This document shows positions 22,735-33,801 of a DNA stretch of 64,000 nt, piece after piece. The stretch spans positions 94,500,001 to 94,564,000 of the forward strand of contig CM027383.1 of the NCBI GenBank assembly GCA_015680905.1. Reading direction: 5' to 3'. The number at the start of each line of letters is the position of its first letter. Position 1 is the first letter of the stretch. Source of the stretch: Coptis chinensis. Its lineage: Eukaryota > Streptophyta > Magnoliopsida > Ranunculales > Ranunculaceae. Under the pieces are notes generated by a model, which searched no databases, was not told where the DNA came from, and saw only the letters and a program-made list of their open reading frames with translations. The translations under genes and the position numbers were made by a program.

Positions 22735-22986
22735 GATATTTTACTGATAATATGAGGGATGTTGAGTCCATTAGAAACGGCCAGTTGCACGATGAGTGGG
22801 ATAGTCGATTCCATATGGATAAGCGTCAGCACGAGCAATTGTTAGCAGATAGTTGTTGTTGCCACTATCCACAAGTGAATCGCCTAATACAAAAAATGCA
22901 CGCGCCTCTGCTTGAGGAACAAAAATGCCCAACACTATAACTATACTTATTACCATGCAAGCAACAAAAGCCGAAGAGTTCTCCAC
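22735..22986 (-). pseudogene. Captured GDSL esterase/lipase first exon, antisense
   Basis: Minus-strand translation gives a signal peptide ([20 protein letters not shown]) followed by [20 protein letters not shown], with the GDSL block I serine motif, and [18 protein letters not shown] lipases are secreted esterases. The usual ATG reads GTG here (22984-22986). One base is lost after GRF, so SNGLNIP is shifted, and the donor at the exon end reads CAG|TAAAAT. It is therefore a decayed first exon. It is the only recognised captured piece on the opposite strand to the others. Confidence 0.88.
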
Positions 22987-23597
22987 AGTGTTTTCAAATG
23001 TCCAGAATAAACAGTGTTGAACACAGAAATCTCTTGAACTATCTGTGTTTCAACACACTCGACTCTGACACGTACAGAATGATGGGTTTGTGTGCCATTA
23101 TATAGTATTTTGGTTGTAAACAAACACAGTTGCAAGTTAATATTTCTTGGGGGTAGGCTAAGCAGGTCTGTATGGAGGAAAGTTGAGTATCACGGCTATC
23201 CGCCATCCCAGAAATCTTTTCCTTTAAAAGTGCAATTCTGCATTGATTTCCATATGGTTTGGGGTGACAAATGTAAGAGCTATTCACTTATTTATAGGCA
23301 GGACAAAAGAGATACTAACATCTGCGACATCTATCAATAAAGAGAGAGAAAAAGAGGATAAGGGATAGTTGTTGATTCATCTTATATGAAACTCTTCTTA
23401 CTAATCACTCAAGCCTCTGGTATCTGTTGTTGTTTTGAATGTTTTCATGGTGGCTACACTAAAACTATTGGAAGCAAATTCCAAATCTTAGGTTCTTCCA
23501 TGTTAGTTTTGAAGCAAGATTAAAAAATGAAATTCTCTTGGTTGTTTTCACCCATGCATTTTCTACTGCCGATTTTGCAAACTCTTTCGGTTTAGGA

Positions 23598-23968
23598 CAT
23601 GACTTCGTCAGGGGGTGGTAGTGGAATGGGAGGTGACGGAGGAAGTAGCAGTGGGGTTTCATGAGCATTGGTTAAGGACAAGTCAAAAATATGATGAAAG
23701 TGTACCAGTTCAGTGTACTGGACCTCAACTGGTTTCTCTAGCACCAACAAAAGATGCATCTTTTGTAAAAGGTTTCCCTTCTGCTATTAAAACTCACATG
23801 GAGAGCCAACATAACGGGGGATTACTTATTGAAAACAATTACGCATTTGTGAACTCTCAGTCTGAAGTCCCCCATCTGTGGGAAAGAGTTAGCACACCGC
23901 AAGGGGCCTCTGCGCTACAGGACCAATCAACCACAAGTATGCACATTTACTCAGCTACTCATCAGTAA
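23598..23968 (+). other. Unidentified captured coding fragment
   Basis: Before a TTTAGG acceptor-like site a frame opens MTSSGGGSGMGGDGGSSSGV and stops at codon 22. A second, longer frame (from 23615) continues with TSQKYDESVPVQCTGPQLVS and ALQDQSTTSMHIYSATHQ. The codon-like composition and the glycine/serine-rich start suggest a real plant protein end, probably another captured gene, but I do not recognise the family. It lies on the plus strand close to the Helitron's 3' end. Confidence 0.45.
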
Positions 23969-24315
23969 ATCTCATTCATACTTGAATCTGTACGTACCTT
24001 GCTTTATGCCTTTCTATAACTGTTTTTTATTTACTATACTTCATCTAAATCAATTAGCCTGCTGTTAATCGAGAGATCCTGAAGTTTCATATATTGTCAC
24101 AACATGTGAGTAGAATCAGGTTTCCCGTTTAATTAGGTGGTCTAATTATTAAGAGTTCAAGACACAATACACGTATGTACACACTCTCCTACAAAAAAAA
24201 ATTGTGTGCTTTCTCTCAAAATTTGCTAGCTTCCAAAAAACCCAATTTGAAGATTAATAAAAAAATGGCGAAGTAAAATTATGTTTACACTTTTCGCAAT
24301 TTTTTTTTAACATCG

Positions 24316-24341
24316 CGTGCATAGCACGTGCATCTTGCTAG
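24316..24341 (+). terminator. Helitron 3' terminal hairpin and CTAG end
   Basis: Stem CGTGC/GCACG with an ATA loop, then 13 bases to the terminal CTAG. In Helitrons this hairpin signals the end of rolling-circle transfer. Confidence 0.85.
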
Positions 24342-24422
24342 TCTACATAATCTAGTTCACAAGTCTATAACAATTCAACAAATTGTTAACTTCTTATAAT
24401 GTTATAAATCTATATAACCCTA

Positions 24423-24870
24423 TGATATTAGCTTTTTTTACTACGTTAGAGATTTGACTCTCTAATTTGATGCGAAAGCGAACTCAAAGTTCCTTACTCA
24501 CGATCTTCATTTCGTAAAGTTGGAATAAGGATTCGAACCAACCTAAAGTCTAGGACAACTACAAATTGGTTGTTACTCTTAGGGAACTAGTGAGTAAGTT
24601 TACTACTACTGCTAGGTTTATTTCCTATACAAACATTAAAGAAAAAAAACATTAAGATTTGAAATCATGCAATTAATACAAAATTCAATTTACTAAAGAA
24701 AAGGTGGAGAGCTAATCCTCCTCATGTGAAAATAACATTTAGTTGTTGATTTGAACAGGTTCATTTGATTCTTCCTAGACTCATAGACAAGCCCTAATGG
24801 AAGAAAACTTGATCCCTAACATGTATGGCTCATTAAAGAGTTCATACATGCTAGCAAGTGGAACCAAGCT
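24423..24870 (-). repeat. Element B partial 3' LTR
   Basis: This stretch matches 48209-48637 closely, including CTACGTTAGAGATTTGACTC and GGATTCGAACCAACC. Its outer border sits next to the CCCTA duplication, only about 80 bp from the Helitron end. Confidence 0.88.
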
Positions 24871-25707
24871 ATGTCACTAGCGGTAGGTTCTTTTATTTGG
24901 TTTAATAGATGGGTAAGGAATTTTTTTTTTGAAAGTGAAAGGTTTGATGAAAGGTTCAGTGGAGTGACTAGCGGTAAAATTTGTAACAGGTAAGAATTTT
25001 TAGCTATGTCAATCCAAAGATGACCTAAATTCTCGCCTAGGGTTCGGGTGGTGATCAAGTAAGTAGATGCATGATTTTCTCTAATCAGGAAAACTACTCC
25101 TCTGTGTCATCACACACAAATCACTCATGTCAAAGTTTTTGGTTAGATTCTCACAGGATTTATAGTTTAAGTAACTAACCGTTGGTTCCAGAAAGTTATT
25201 GCTATGTACAATCAATGATACTCAGTACATGAATGTTCATGAAAAGATGTATAAACTATTGCATACATATTATCTTAAGTTTCTTAAAAAACAAATCCTA
25301 ATTCGGATACTAATGTGAGATTTCTAGACAATTTTCATCATTGAAAAGGAAACAAGACTTTGTCACTAAGTACAATTATTAACATGAAATAAAAACTATA
25401 TACAGGTTGCAATTTGCCTAATATTTGCTACAGGTTTAAAGCACCCCCAACAGAAAGATGCTTAGTCCTCGAAGTATCAATAATTAAATAGAGAAAGTAC
25501 CTGAGAACCGTGAGCAAAATTAGGGCTAGATTGCTGGAACAGAAAGGTTGGAGAACATAATATATTATTCAGAAAGAACAAGAAAATGTTCAATAGCACA
25601 CTAAACATAGCACACGAAATAAAAAACAATAGCATACTAAACATGAAAAACAATAGCACACCAAACATAAGGTTTAGATAGATATATGTACAATGGCAAA
25701 CTCAAGT
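24871..25707 (-). mobile_element. Element B 3' non-coding region
   Basis: Sequence resembling the 3' non-coding part of elements A (about 33800-35600) and C (about 62640-63470): shared strings include TCAATCCAAAGATG and CTAAATTCTCGC. No reading frame of known type. Confidence 0.65.
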
Positions 25708-26574
25708 TTACCATCCAGCAGGATGTGAAGTTCTGGCGTCCTCTTGAAGGAAATGCATTTCCTTAGCATCACGCCAAAAGATAATAGTCTGCCAAATTTC
25801 TGCCCATTCTTCGTTTCCAGCTTTCCTCAAATGTGTCTTCATAGTTTCATCCTTCGGGTAACAACGAACATGCCTCAGGTAACGAGCGAGACGCTTCCAT
25901 TGCCTAAACCTCAATGAACGAATGATTCTGTTTGCTGGGCACATAGAATCTACCTTGACCCAGTCATGAAAAGTAGCTGCAAACTGTGGGAAATGTGTCT
26001 TCATGATTCGGCAAGCGGTGACCTTTAAGAGTATATACTGATCCTGAAAAGTGCGAGCTCGTTTTAGGTTGGAGATAACACAACCTATGATGTTAAATAA
26101 TGTATGACCTTGAGCTAGGGCACCGAATATAACGCAAGCAGCCTCATTGGCAATAGAAAAATGCCAATCTCCCATAATATTCAGGAGTACAAATAACATT
26201 GCAGTCCCCATGTTCATGGTCATGCTTGCCAAGGGAATGATGACGTCACGCCATGCCACATGTCCATTTCCTTCTTGTTTAATCTCAAGACCATCACCGT
26301 AAGTTTCACGAAACGCTTGCCACTGAAAGGCACGGTAAGAATTATGATAGATGTAATGCCATGATGCAACAGGATCGTGATATGGAAGATCCAAAGTTAG
26401 TGCAAGTTGTTGTTCAGAAAAGATATGAGGTGTGTCACCAACTTGGATTGTGAACCCGTCTAAAAGTAGAAACCATGCGATGGTTGAATGCTGGTGTGTC
26501 TTCCATATTAGCATAAAAGTATGCAGCCAAACTCGGAGAATAAGTTTGGTCGTTGAAGAATTAGGGAAGACCAT
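25708..26574 (-). mobile_element. Element B env-like region, second part
   Basis: A 288-codon open frame has the wording of the plant-transposon (env-like) ORF found 3' of pol in Athila-type elements, with pieces such as AWRDVIIPLASMTMNMGTAM and RLARYLRHVRCY and a DAKEMHFLQED tail that parallels DAKEPHFLIEE in element A. The function of this ORF is unknown. It is unbroken across its length but separated from the upstream env-like part by element A. Confidence 0.7.
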
Positions 26575-26917
26575 CCGATGTTTGTAATGTAGTCACGGAA
26601 GAGATGACCATAGGTATTGGAATCCATCATGATCGAAAAGGATTGCTCAGAATGAGTTTGGGAGGTACCACGTTTGATGAAGATGCAATTGATGAAGATG
26701 CCATAGTGGATAAAGTAGAGAAATAGGTAACGACAAAGGCAAACTGGATGGATAAATGAGTATGTAAGAGAATAGACCCTCCTGTAAGCACATGTTAAAT
26801 TATATTAGTCACAACGCAAATGATGACAATCCTATTAAGCATTTCATACAAAAGAAGACACAAAAGTAAGACAAAATTCATAATACGACGAAAAAATGTA
26901 ATAACATATATGAGTAT

Positions 26918-28136
26918 TGATAAGAGCCCAAAACTGTAGTTTTAACCCCTTAATAATCATACTGTTAGACCAATTATGTGAATAATAAGTAAGAGTTAAT
27001 ACTGATTACGTGTTTTTATGTATTTCAGGCTTCAAAGTCAATTATGTGCAGGAATGTGCCACTTTGATGAGATAAAGGAGCAATGGTTGGTTACTAAGGA
27101 GTTCGTGATTAAAGGCCAAGATTCAAGAAGACAAAGCCTTTGTAAAGCCTGGTCAAAAGATGAAAAGTCAAAGTCCACGCAGCGTAAAACATCACAAAGA
27201 CAATGAGAACTTCCGAGACCATATCTTTGGACTCGGACCTTGAATTGGGCCTACCTTATGTCAAAACGACCGGTTAGGAAAGAGATTTCCAATGGACCAA
27301 GTCTTGACCCAATCAGAGGAGTAGAAGTGGACGAAACATCTGTCGAAGCCAACTATAGCTGAGGAGCCCATTTTGGACTAAAGAAATTGGGTTTTGGGCC
27401 CGATTTTCCGGCCCAAAACATGGCTCCAAGCCCATGCACGATTTTTGGATCTGGAAGGATAAAAACAAAAGCTTGACTCTTTGTTAATGGAGTGAGGTTA
27501 GGAAGCTAATGTTAATGGAGTTTAGGGTTAGAAAAATATAGATCTAGATTAGTTTTTAGATCTAGATCTAGTTTTGAATCTCTATTTTAATTAGTTTTCA
27601 TTTCCCTTGTTTTAATTTAAAGTATTAAAATATTGTTCTTGCTTTATTAGATAAATAAAGTAGTTTATTATTGATCAAATTCAATTTTGTCATTTATCTA
27701 TTGCTTAGATCTAATTTCATTTCTTGGTTGTTAGTCATTTCGTAGTTATTGATGTTGGGTTGGATTATTGTTCATTAAATTCATAAATTAGGTTGTATTC
27801 ATTTTGATTCTTAGACTATTGTTAAATTTAGATTTATAAAGTTTTAATTTCAGTTTAATTTAATTATGTCTTATTGTTATTATTGTTCTTGTGTTGGGAA
27901 TGGTAGTATAGAAATTTCACACCAAACACATCACTCTCACCATTGTTCCTTTTGGTTTGATTAGTTGAATTCTATTTAGTCTTGATAGATTGAGAGTGGA
28001 ACGAAATCCTTACTCGTTGTATTGCATGATTATGTTTTGAGAGTAAGAAATATTGATTTAAACGTAAGAACGGTAGGATTACGTATTAGTGTTGTTAACA
28101 TTAATATTTAGGATTCTATTATTTTTACGGTTATCA
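26918..28136 (+). repeat. Element A 5' LTR
   Basis: Nearly identical to 35626-36844; starts TGATAAGAGCCC and ends GGTTATCA. Most differences from the 3' copy lie in the first 450 bases. Confidence 0.95.
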
Positions 28137-29353
28137 AATGGCGTCGCTGCCATCTTAATCTCGTTCAAGACAAGAATTCAATTGCTTGAATCCAAGGGGT
28201 AATCCCCCATTCTCTACCCACCCACCCTTTTAATTTTTCATTCTTATTTCTTGAATTTTCGGAACTGCTCAATTTGTTTCAGGCATAGGGGTCTTGGATT
28301 CACAGAGAAAAAACACTGCGGTGAAGGTATTTCTAAATTTTCGAAAATTCTGAAAATATTCATACATAATATTTAATGTGTTGTTGATTTACTAGAATAT
28401 TTTCAGATTTTTCAAAGTTGGTTTACCTTGTGAAAAAAATACGATCTTTACAGTGCTGCATTTCAGTTTTTACACCGTATGTTCTTGAAAAACAGATGAG
28501 TAAGGTTACTTAGGGAGTTCTAAAAATTCTATAATTTTTACAGGAGTATCTATCCTAACTAAGGAGTTTGTAGGAAAAATTTGATGAGTTTTTGATTTGT
28601 TTTGACCTCCTAAATAGTAGAGTGTTTCCAGTGTGTTTCTGCAGTGTTGCAAACACTTAATATCTGAAACACCAGCCAATAAGGAGAGGTTGTAGAACTC
28701 CAATTGCTCTAAATTTTTTACAGGAACAAGTAGGATCTGTCTGGAGTCTCCAGTAAAAATTTGGAAATTTTTGGATTTTGTTTGATGGGTTAACCATTCG
28801 GTTGTTTGTATTGTGTCCGAAAACCGTTTCGCAAACTTTGAAGGGCTGTAGAGGGACTTTCACAGCTCCGATTGATCTGAAATTTTACAGACTACTTGAT
28901 AGACGTCTTAGCAAATTACTGTAAAAATTTCAGATTTTTTGAAGTACGATAAAAGGCCTAAAACTTGAAAACCCTGGAGCGCGACCCGCGCCCAAACCGA
29001 GCGCGACCCGCGCCCAAAACACTGGACATTCGACAAAACAGAGGGCACTCGCACCCAACTCGCGCCCACTCGCGCCCTCAAGGGAAAATTCAGTGTGAAC
29101 AGCCTAATTTTCACAGAAAAATGCAAATTTTTATTCCTTAAAGTTATTTAGTGTTTCTAACTTGTTAAATACACTCAAATCGCAGCGATACAAGACGCTA
29201 TTCAAACGCTGCAGCAAGGAGGCATTCGGTACTCCTTCTTCTCCTCTCCCTCTTACGTCGGAGGGAGTTTTAATTCTAGTATAATCAGGCTTGTTTTTCG
29301 TAGAAATAAATACAACATGCCTATCTAGAATTTCACACACTACACTTGCATCA
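28137..29353 (+). mobile_element. Element A leader with primer-binding site
   Basis: The tRNA-Asp-like primer site (TGGCGTCGCTGCC) is followed by a long untranslated leader. Near 28976-29080 a GC-rich patch repeats GAGCGCGACCCGCGCCC and related strings. Confidence 0.75.
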
Positions 29354-30830
29354 ATGGCTAAAGAACAAGAGACTCCTCTCTCTGATTTTTATAAAGCCCT
29401 AAACGATGGCCCTAAGTCGTGCATCGTTCTTGCAGACCTAGTGGGGGATTTTCGAATCCCCCCTAATATATTTAACTTGTTACCGGTTTTTCATGGTTTA
29501 GACCACGAGAAGCCTTACCAGCACATGCGTAGGATAGACCAAGTTCTCACTACATTCCATCATCCTAGCGTAAGTCCAGATCAAGTTAAACTTAGGGTGT
29601 TTCCTTTCACCCTAGCCGACAAGGCGGCGTCTTGGTTAACTGCCCAAACGCCAAACTCTGTGGACTCATGGGCTCAACTTGTTCAATTGTTCATGGAACA
29701 ATTTTACCCACCACTAAAGACAGATGAAATGCTTCAAAAGATTCATTTCTTCCGCCAAAATCCTCATGAATCCTTTTCGTGAGGCACGGAATCGTTTCAG
29801 CGATCTTCTCATTGAATGCCCACATCATAATCTTGCGAAAGACACGCTTTGTTCGTGCCTTCTTCAAGGGGCTTTTACATCATCATAAGGAGGTTCTAGA
29901 TATCATGACTGGGGTAGTTTTCTTAGTAAAGGAGCCTTAGAGGCTTATACATTCTTAGAAGATCAATCTAAGAGGAACAACAATTGGGGAGGTAACGATT
30001 CCTCCCGCTCCTCTCCTTCTTCCATCGTGAGGTTAAACATGATCCCGAAGCTTAAAACTCTTATCGATGCCCTCACTAAAAAGGTAGATGCCATCTCTGT
30101 TCAACAACAACCCACTCCAATGAACATTAACTCTACTTTCGTTGTAATGTGCATTTGTAGTCTTGAGCATTCCGACTTCTATTGTCCTTTTGTCTATGCA
30201 CAAACACCACCACAACCATCACACTTCAACCAGTTAACTCAACATCAAGGACAAGGGAACTTAGGTGACCAGAATAGAGGTTTAGTACCCATAACCCGAA
30301 CTATCAACATCAAGACATGAACGCCAACAAGCTTTTAATTCCAATACAACCATCTACGGACAAAGTAGTAGTGACCTTGTTGGAGAAACAAAATCAAATT
30401 ATGCAACAAAACTCCAACTTGATGAAAGATCGCATGATCAAAACTCTAATATGATGAAACAAACAATGCAAATGATGCAGTCTTTGTGCCAAAAGGTTAT
30501 TGACATGTCTTTAACCAAAATAATAACCAAACCGGCGTGTTTCCAAGTCAAGCAATGCCTAATCCTAAGTCAACAAACACCGCCCGAAATAAAAAAAGTA
30601 TTCAGAGTAATGGTAATATAAACCAAGGGGACCTCCATGTGATCCAATACTACCCTTCGCTCGTATGCGTAGTTGATAACCAAGTGACTATGCCTAAAGA
30701 TTACCCACAAACTAAAAATGATACCATACCACATACTATAATAGAAACTCAAGACCCTACAACCGTAGAAGTACCCGTTAAACCACAACCAAAAGGGGAA
30801 AACATTACAAGATCCAATAATAGAAAGTGA
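29354..30830 (+). mobile_element. Element A gag region
   Basis: Starting at the ATG at 29354 the translation has Athila-type gag wording: FRIPPNIFNLLPVFHGLDHE, then LRVFPFTLADKAASWLTAQ and QLFMEQFYPPLKTDE. Later glutamine- and asparagine-rich pieces resemble the gag tail of element B. Broken. Confidence 0.85.
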
Positions 30831-30959
30831 AGACCCTACACCCGTAGAGGTTCCAATATGGATACCTAGATGGAAAACGGATAGAGATAAAGCAAAGCCT
30901 AATAATACTTTTTATCCCTTCTTAAAAAAAAAGCGATAAAGCACCATATCCCCAAAGAC

Positions 30960-32250
30960 TAGTTGTGTTTAAAAATGGCGAAATTTTGATGAGATTAGGG
31001 AAGTGTTTAAAAATTTGACTATAAACCTACCTTTTCTAGAAGCTATAAAAAGTCTACCCGACACGCTAAAGTTTCTAAAAGAGTTGTGCACCAAGAAGAG
31101 GAAAACCAACATACCCCACGAAGCATTCTTAATCAACAATATCCCTCTTTATCCAACATAACGGAATTGTTAAGTACAAGGACCCCCGGTCGCCCTCTAT
31201 CAGATAATGCACCTTAGGTGATACCTTCATAACAACCGCTTTATTAGACACGGGGGCGAGTGTTAACTTACTCCCTTTTTATTTATATAAACAACTGGGT
31301 CTAACAATAATACTTCAACCAACCAAAATGACTTTGCGGTTAGCCGATCGTTCTATTAAGTATCCCAAGGGTGTAGTTGAAAATATTCTTGTTAAAGTTC
31401 AGGATTTTTACTATCCCGCCGACTTTGTTATTCTCGACACGAAGTTGCTCATGATTCCATTCCCATCATCTTAGGGCGCCCTTTCTTGGCAACCGCCAAT
31501 GCCCAAATCAATTGTCGGGATGGCTCAATGACTCTTTCTTTTTGGAAATCTTTACGTAGAAGTTAACATGTTTAGACAAAAACAGGGACAACTAGGTTTG
31601 CCTATATAGAAGGAGAAGTGAAGTCCATTGAGAGTTTTGTACCTCACATTAGTCGCGGTGACACTTTAGTCCCCACACTAGTAGATACCCCTCTTATGGA
31701 AGAAGACAAGGATCACAATTTCTACTCCCTAGACGTAGATAACATCGAGGAAGATTTCCTTCGACTCCTTGAGTTTTCTCCTATTGACATCCATTCATCT
31801 CTTGACGCCATGACGAAAGAAGAATTTTTTAAGCCCTCTATCCCGGTGATTCTTCTTACCCACCTATTGAGGAATGTCTTGCATATCTCAAGGCCTCTCG
31901 ATGACATAGACCTAAGAACACTAGTTGAACACCATTCACCCACCTCACATCCTCATGTCACTCATTCACCTTCCATCACGAATGTTCCTCGCCCTCTACC
32001 TTTTCAAAGAACCATTGAGTTTGTACTTGACCTTGGCGTTTCTCCTATACTTCATAACTATCTAAAACCAACTAGTGAAGAAGTAACACCCAAGGACAAG
32101 CCACCGACACTTTTTTCATTTTTTCCATTTTTCCTTCTCAAAATTATCCACATCCTACGTATCTTCCACAACCATCAATTTTCTCACGTTCATTTACTTG
32201 GCATCCCTTTCGTAGGAGGACAAAGAAGAAACTGTATGCTCGATTAGGTT
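30960..32250 (+). mobile_element. Element A protease region and an unmatched downstream ORF
   Basis: The retropepsin core LLDTGASVNLLPFYLYKQLG with LADRSIKYPKGVVEN lies around 31230-31400. A 209-codon frame (31618-32247) follows that does not resemble reverse transcriptase. No RT, RNase H or integrase motif was found before the env-like ORF. Confidence 0.8.
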
Positions 32251-32619
32251 TTAGATCTATAAGGCCTTACTCTCATTCCACTAAGCTATGTCATAGGGAA
32301 TCTTGGTGCTTAATTACGTTTGATGGTGCATTCTATGTTAATTATTTGTGGAAAGACCCACAACTTTTAGATTATTGATATATGGGAAACCGCATGTAAA
32401 TACATATATATCACTTTTAAGTCTAGGGAATCGACTTTAAAAGACCCATGTTTTAAAACAAATTTTACAAACCTGTTTTCAAAAATTTGTTTGGGGGTGT
32501 TTGGTTTTTCCATGCTTGATCACTAAACTTCCTATTCTTACCCCCACCTCGCTCCCCCCTTAAAACGCTTTCCACTCCAAGTTTTACCTTCTTTTTGCTC
32601 TAAACTCCGTTTTCAGTAA

Positions 32620-33801
32620 CTTACGAAGCCGCGCTGCTTTGTCGAGCGCTACCGCTGCGCCCTTTTTTTTTTTTGAGAATTTTGTCGAGCGATCGCTTCC
32701 ATCATCGAAAGCGCGACCATACTTCGCTACTAGACCTGAAGAGCGACCACCCAAATTCATCATACCGAGCGACCATACCGACTCTCTGGACCTGAGCGCG
32801 ACCAGCCCTCATCTTGGCGCGACCTCCATTCTATCGGACCAAGAGCGACCCCGCCCTCATACCAAGCGCGACTTCGGCGGCAAACACCGGAATTCCAAAT
32901 ACACAGAGCGACTTCGGCGCCTAGTTGAGTTAAAGGCCTTTCGGCCTCGACTTCCGGGACCAAAAATTCCAGTTTTCTACGGGTAGTTTCCAGATCATTC
33001 ACAGCTATTCCAGGCGTAATTTTGAGATGACATCTCCTACATTGATACCGAAACAATCTTTCAAGATTTGTTTCAAAACACTACTTATGGTGCTTGGTTT
33101 CATGAGGTGATCACACACGTAGGTGGACTGCTTATGGTTCTTGCAAGCATTTGTTCTTGGACTTGCCATGCCGCTGAAATACAAGACCCATGATGCTATT
33201 GGGTAGATAATATGCATGTCTACACTTATGACTTTTGCATGAGACTTATGGGTCCGGCATTTTCCGTGTAGAGGACCAAGGGACATATAACGTAGCCCTT
33301 GGTAGCTTGTCCCTTAATGTGATACGGTAATGTTCTTTATCATGCTAAACATATTAGGGGAGTGGCATTTTTCTTCTCGCGAATGATGCCACTTGCGATG
33401 TTTTCCTTGCTTTAGCTGAGGAACTGCTATATGACCTTCATAAGACCTTAATGTCTAGTTTAGCACGAGCCCATAGCATGAGGCATAAGTATCTTCTTAT
33501 GCCTATATTAGTTTCCCGTATTATGCTATGTTTCTTTCCCTGTTTTTGTGCCCGTTTCACGATTGGGTTGGGGTCGACATTTGTGAGACCCACCAATTAT
33601 ATTATCGATCTTTCCGCAATGACTTGGCAAGGATGGAGGATACAACCTCATCAGGTTGCACCTTACACCCCATCCGACCAAGTGGCGCTTAACAGGTTAG
33701 CATCCGTAGATGATAAATGGCGGCAAGCTTGGCAAATTATAATGGCATGGCAGGATGCAAAGGAACCTCACTTCTTGATAGAAGAGGAGGATGACGAGTA
33801 A
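32620..33801 (+). mobile_element. Element A env-like region
   Basis: The first part is GC-rich with repeated GAGCGACC/GCGCGACC strings. The latter part (33451-33801) reads SLARAHSMRHKYLLMPI and AMTWQGWRIQPHQVAPYTPS and ends KEPHFLIEEEDDE, very close to element C (63470-63962) and distantly to element B. Confidence 0.78.

Larger units (their letters stand above)
16189..24341 (+). mobile_element. Non-autonomous Helitron carrying fragments of several host genes
   Basis: The left end is TCTCTATTAGTAAAATACAC (from 16189), preceded by A. The right end is CTAG (24338-24341), followed by T. Upstream of it is a hairpin, CGTGC-ATA-GCACG (24316-24328), ending 13 bases before the terminus. A 5'-TC start, a 3' CTRR end after a short hairpin, insertion between A and T and no target duplication are the defining Helitron features. 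No Rep or helicase sequence is visible, so it must have relied on another element. The interior holds partial, intron-containing pieces of at least six unrelated genes, five on the plus strand (CUL1, NAC, AAA ATPase, LRR kinase, NIPA) and one on the minus strand (GDSL lipase). Confidence 0.85.

Noticed and set aside
24520-24560. tRNA-like B-box string GGTTCGAATCC on the minus strand (also at about 48300)
   Set aside because: No A box or cloverleaf arms are found nearby, and both copies lie inside the LTRs of element B.
24423-24870. Independent dispersed repeat shared with 48209-48637
   Set aside because: The matching CCCTA duplications and LTR-type ends show that these are the two LTR copies of one element.
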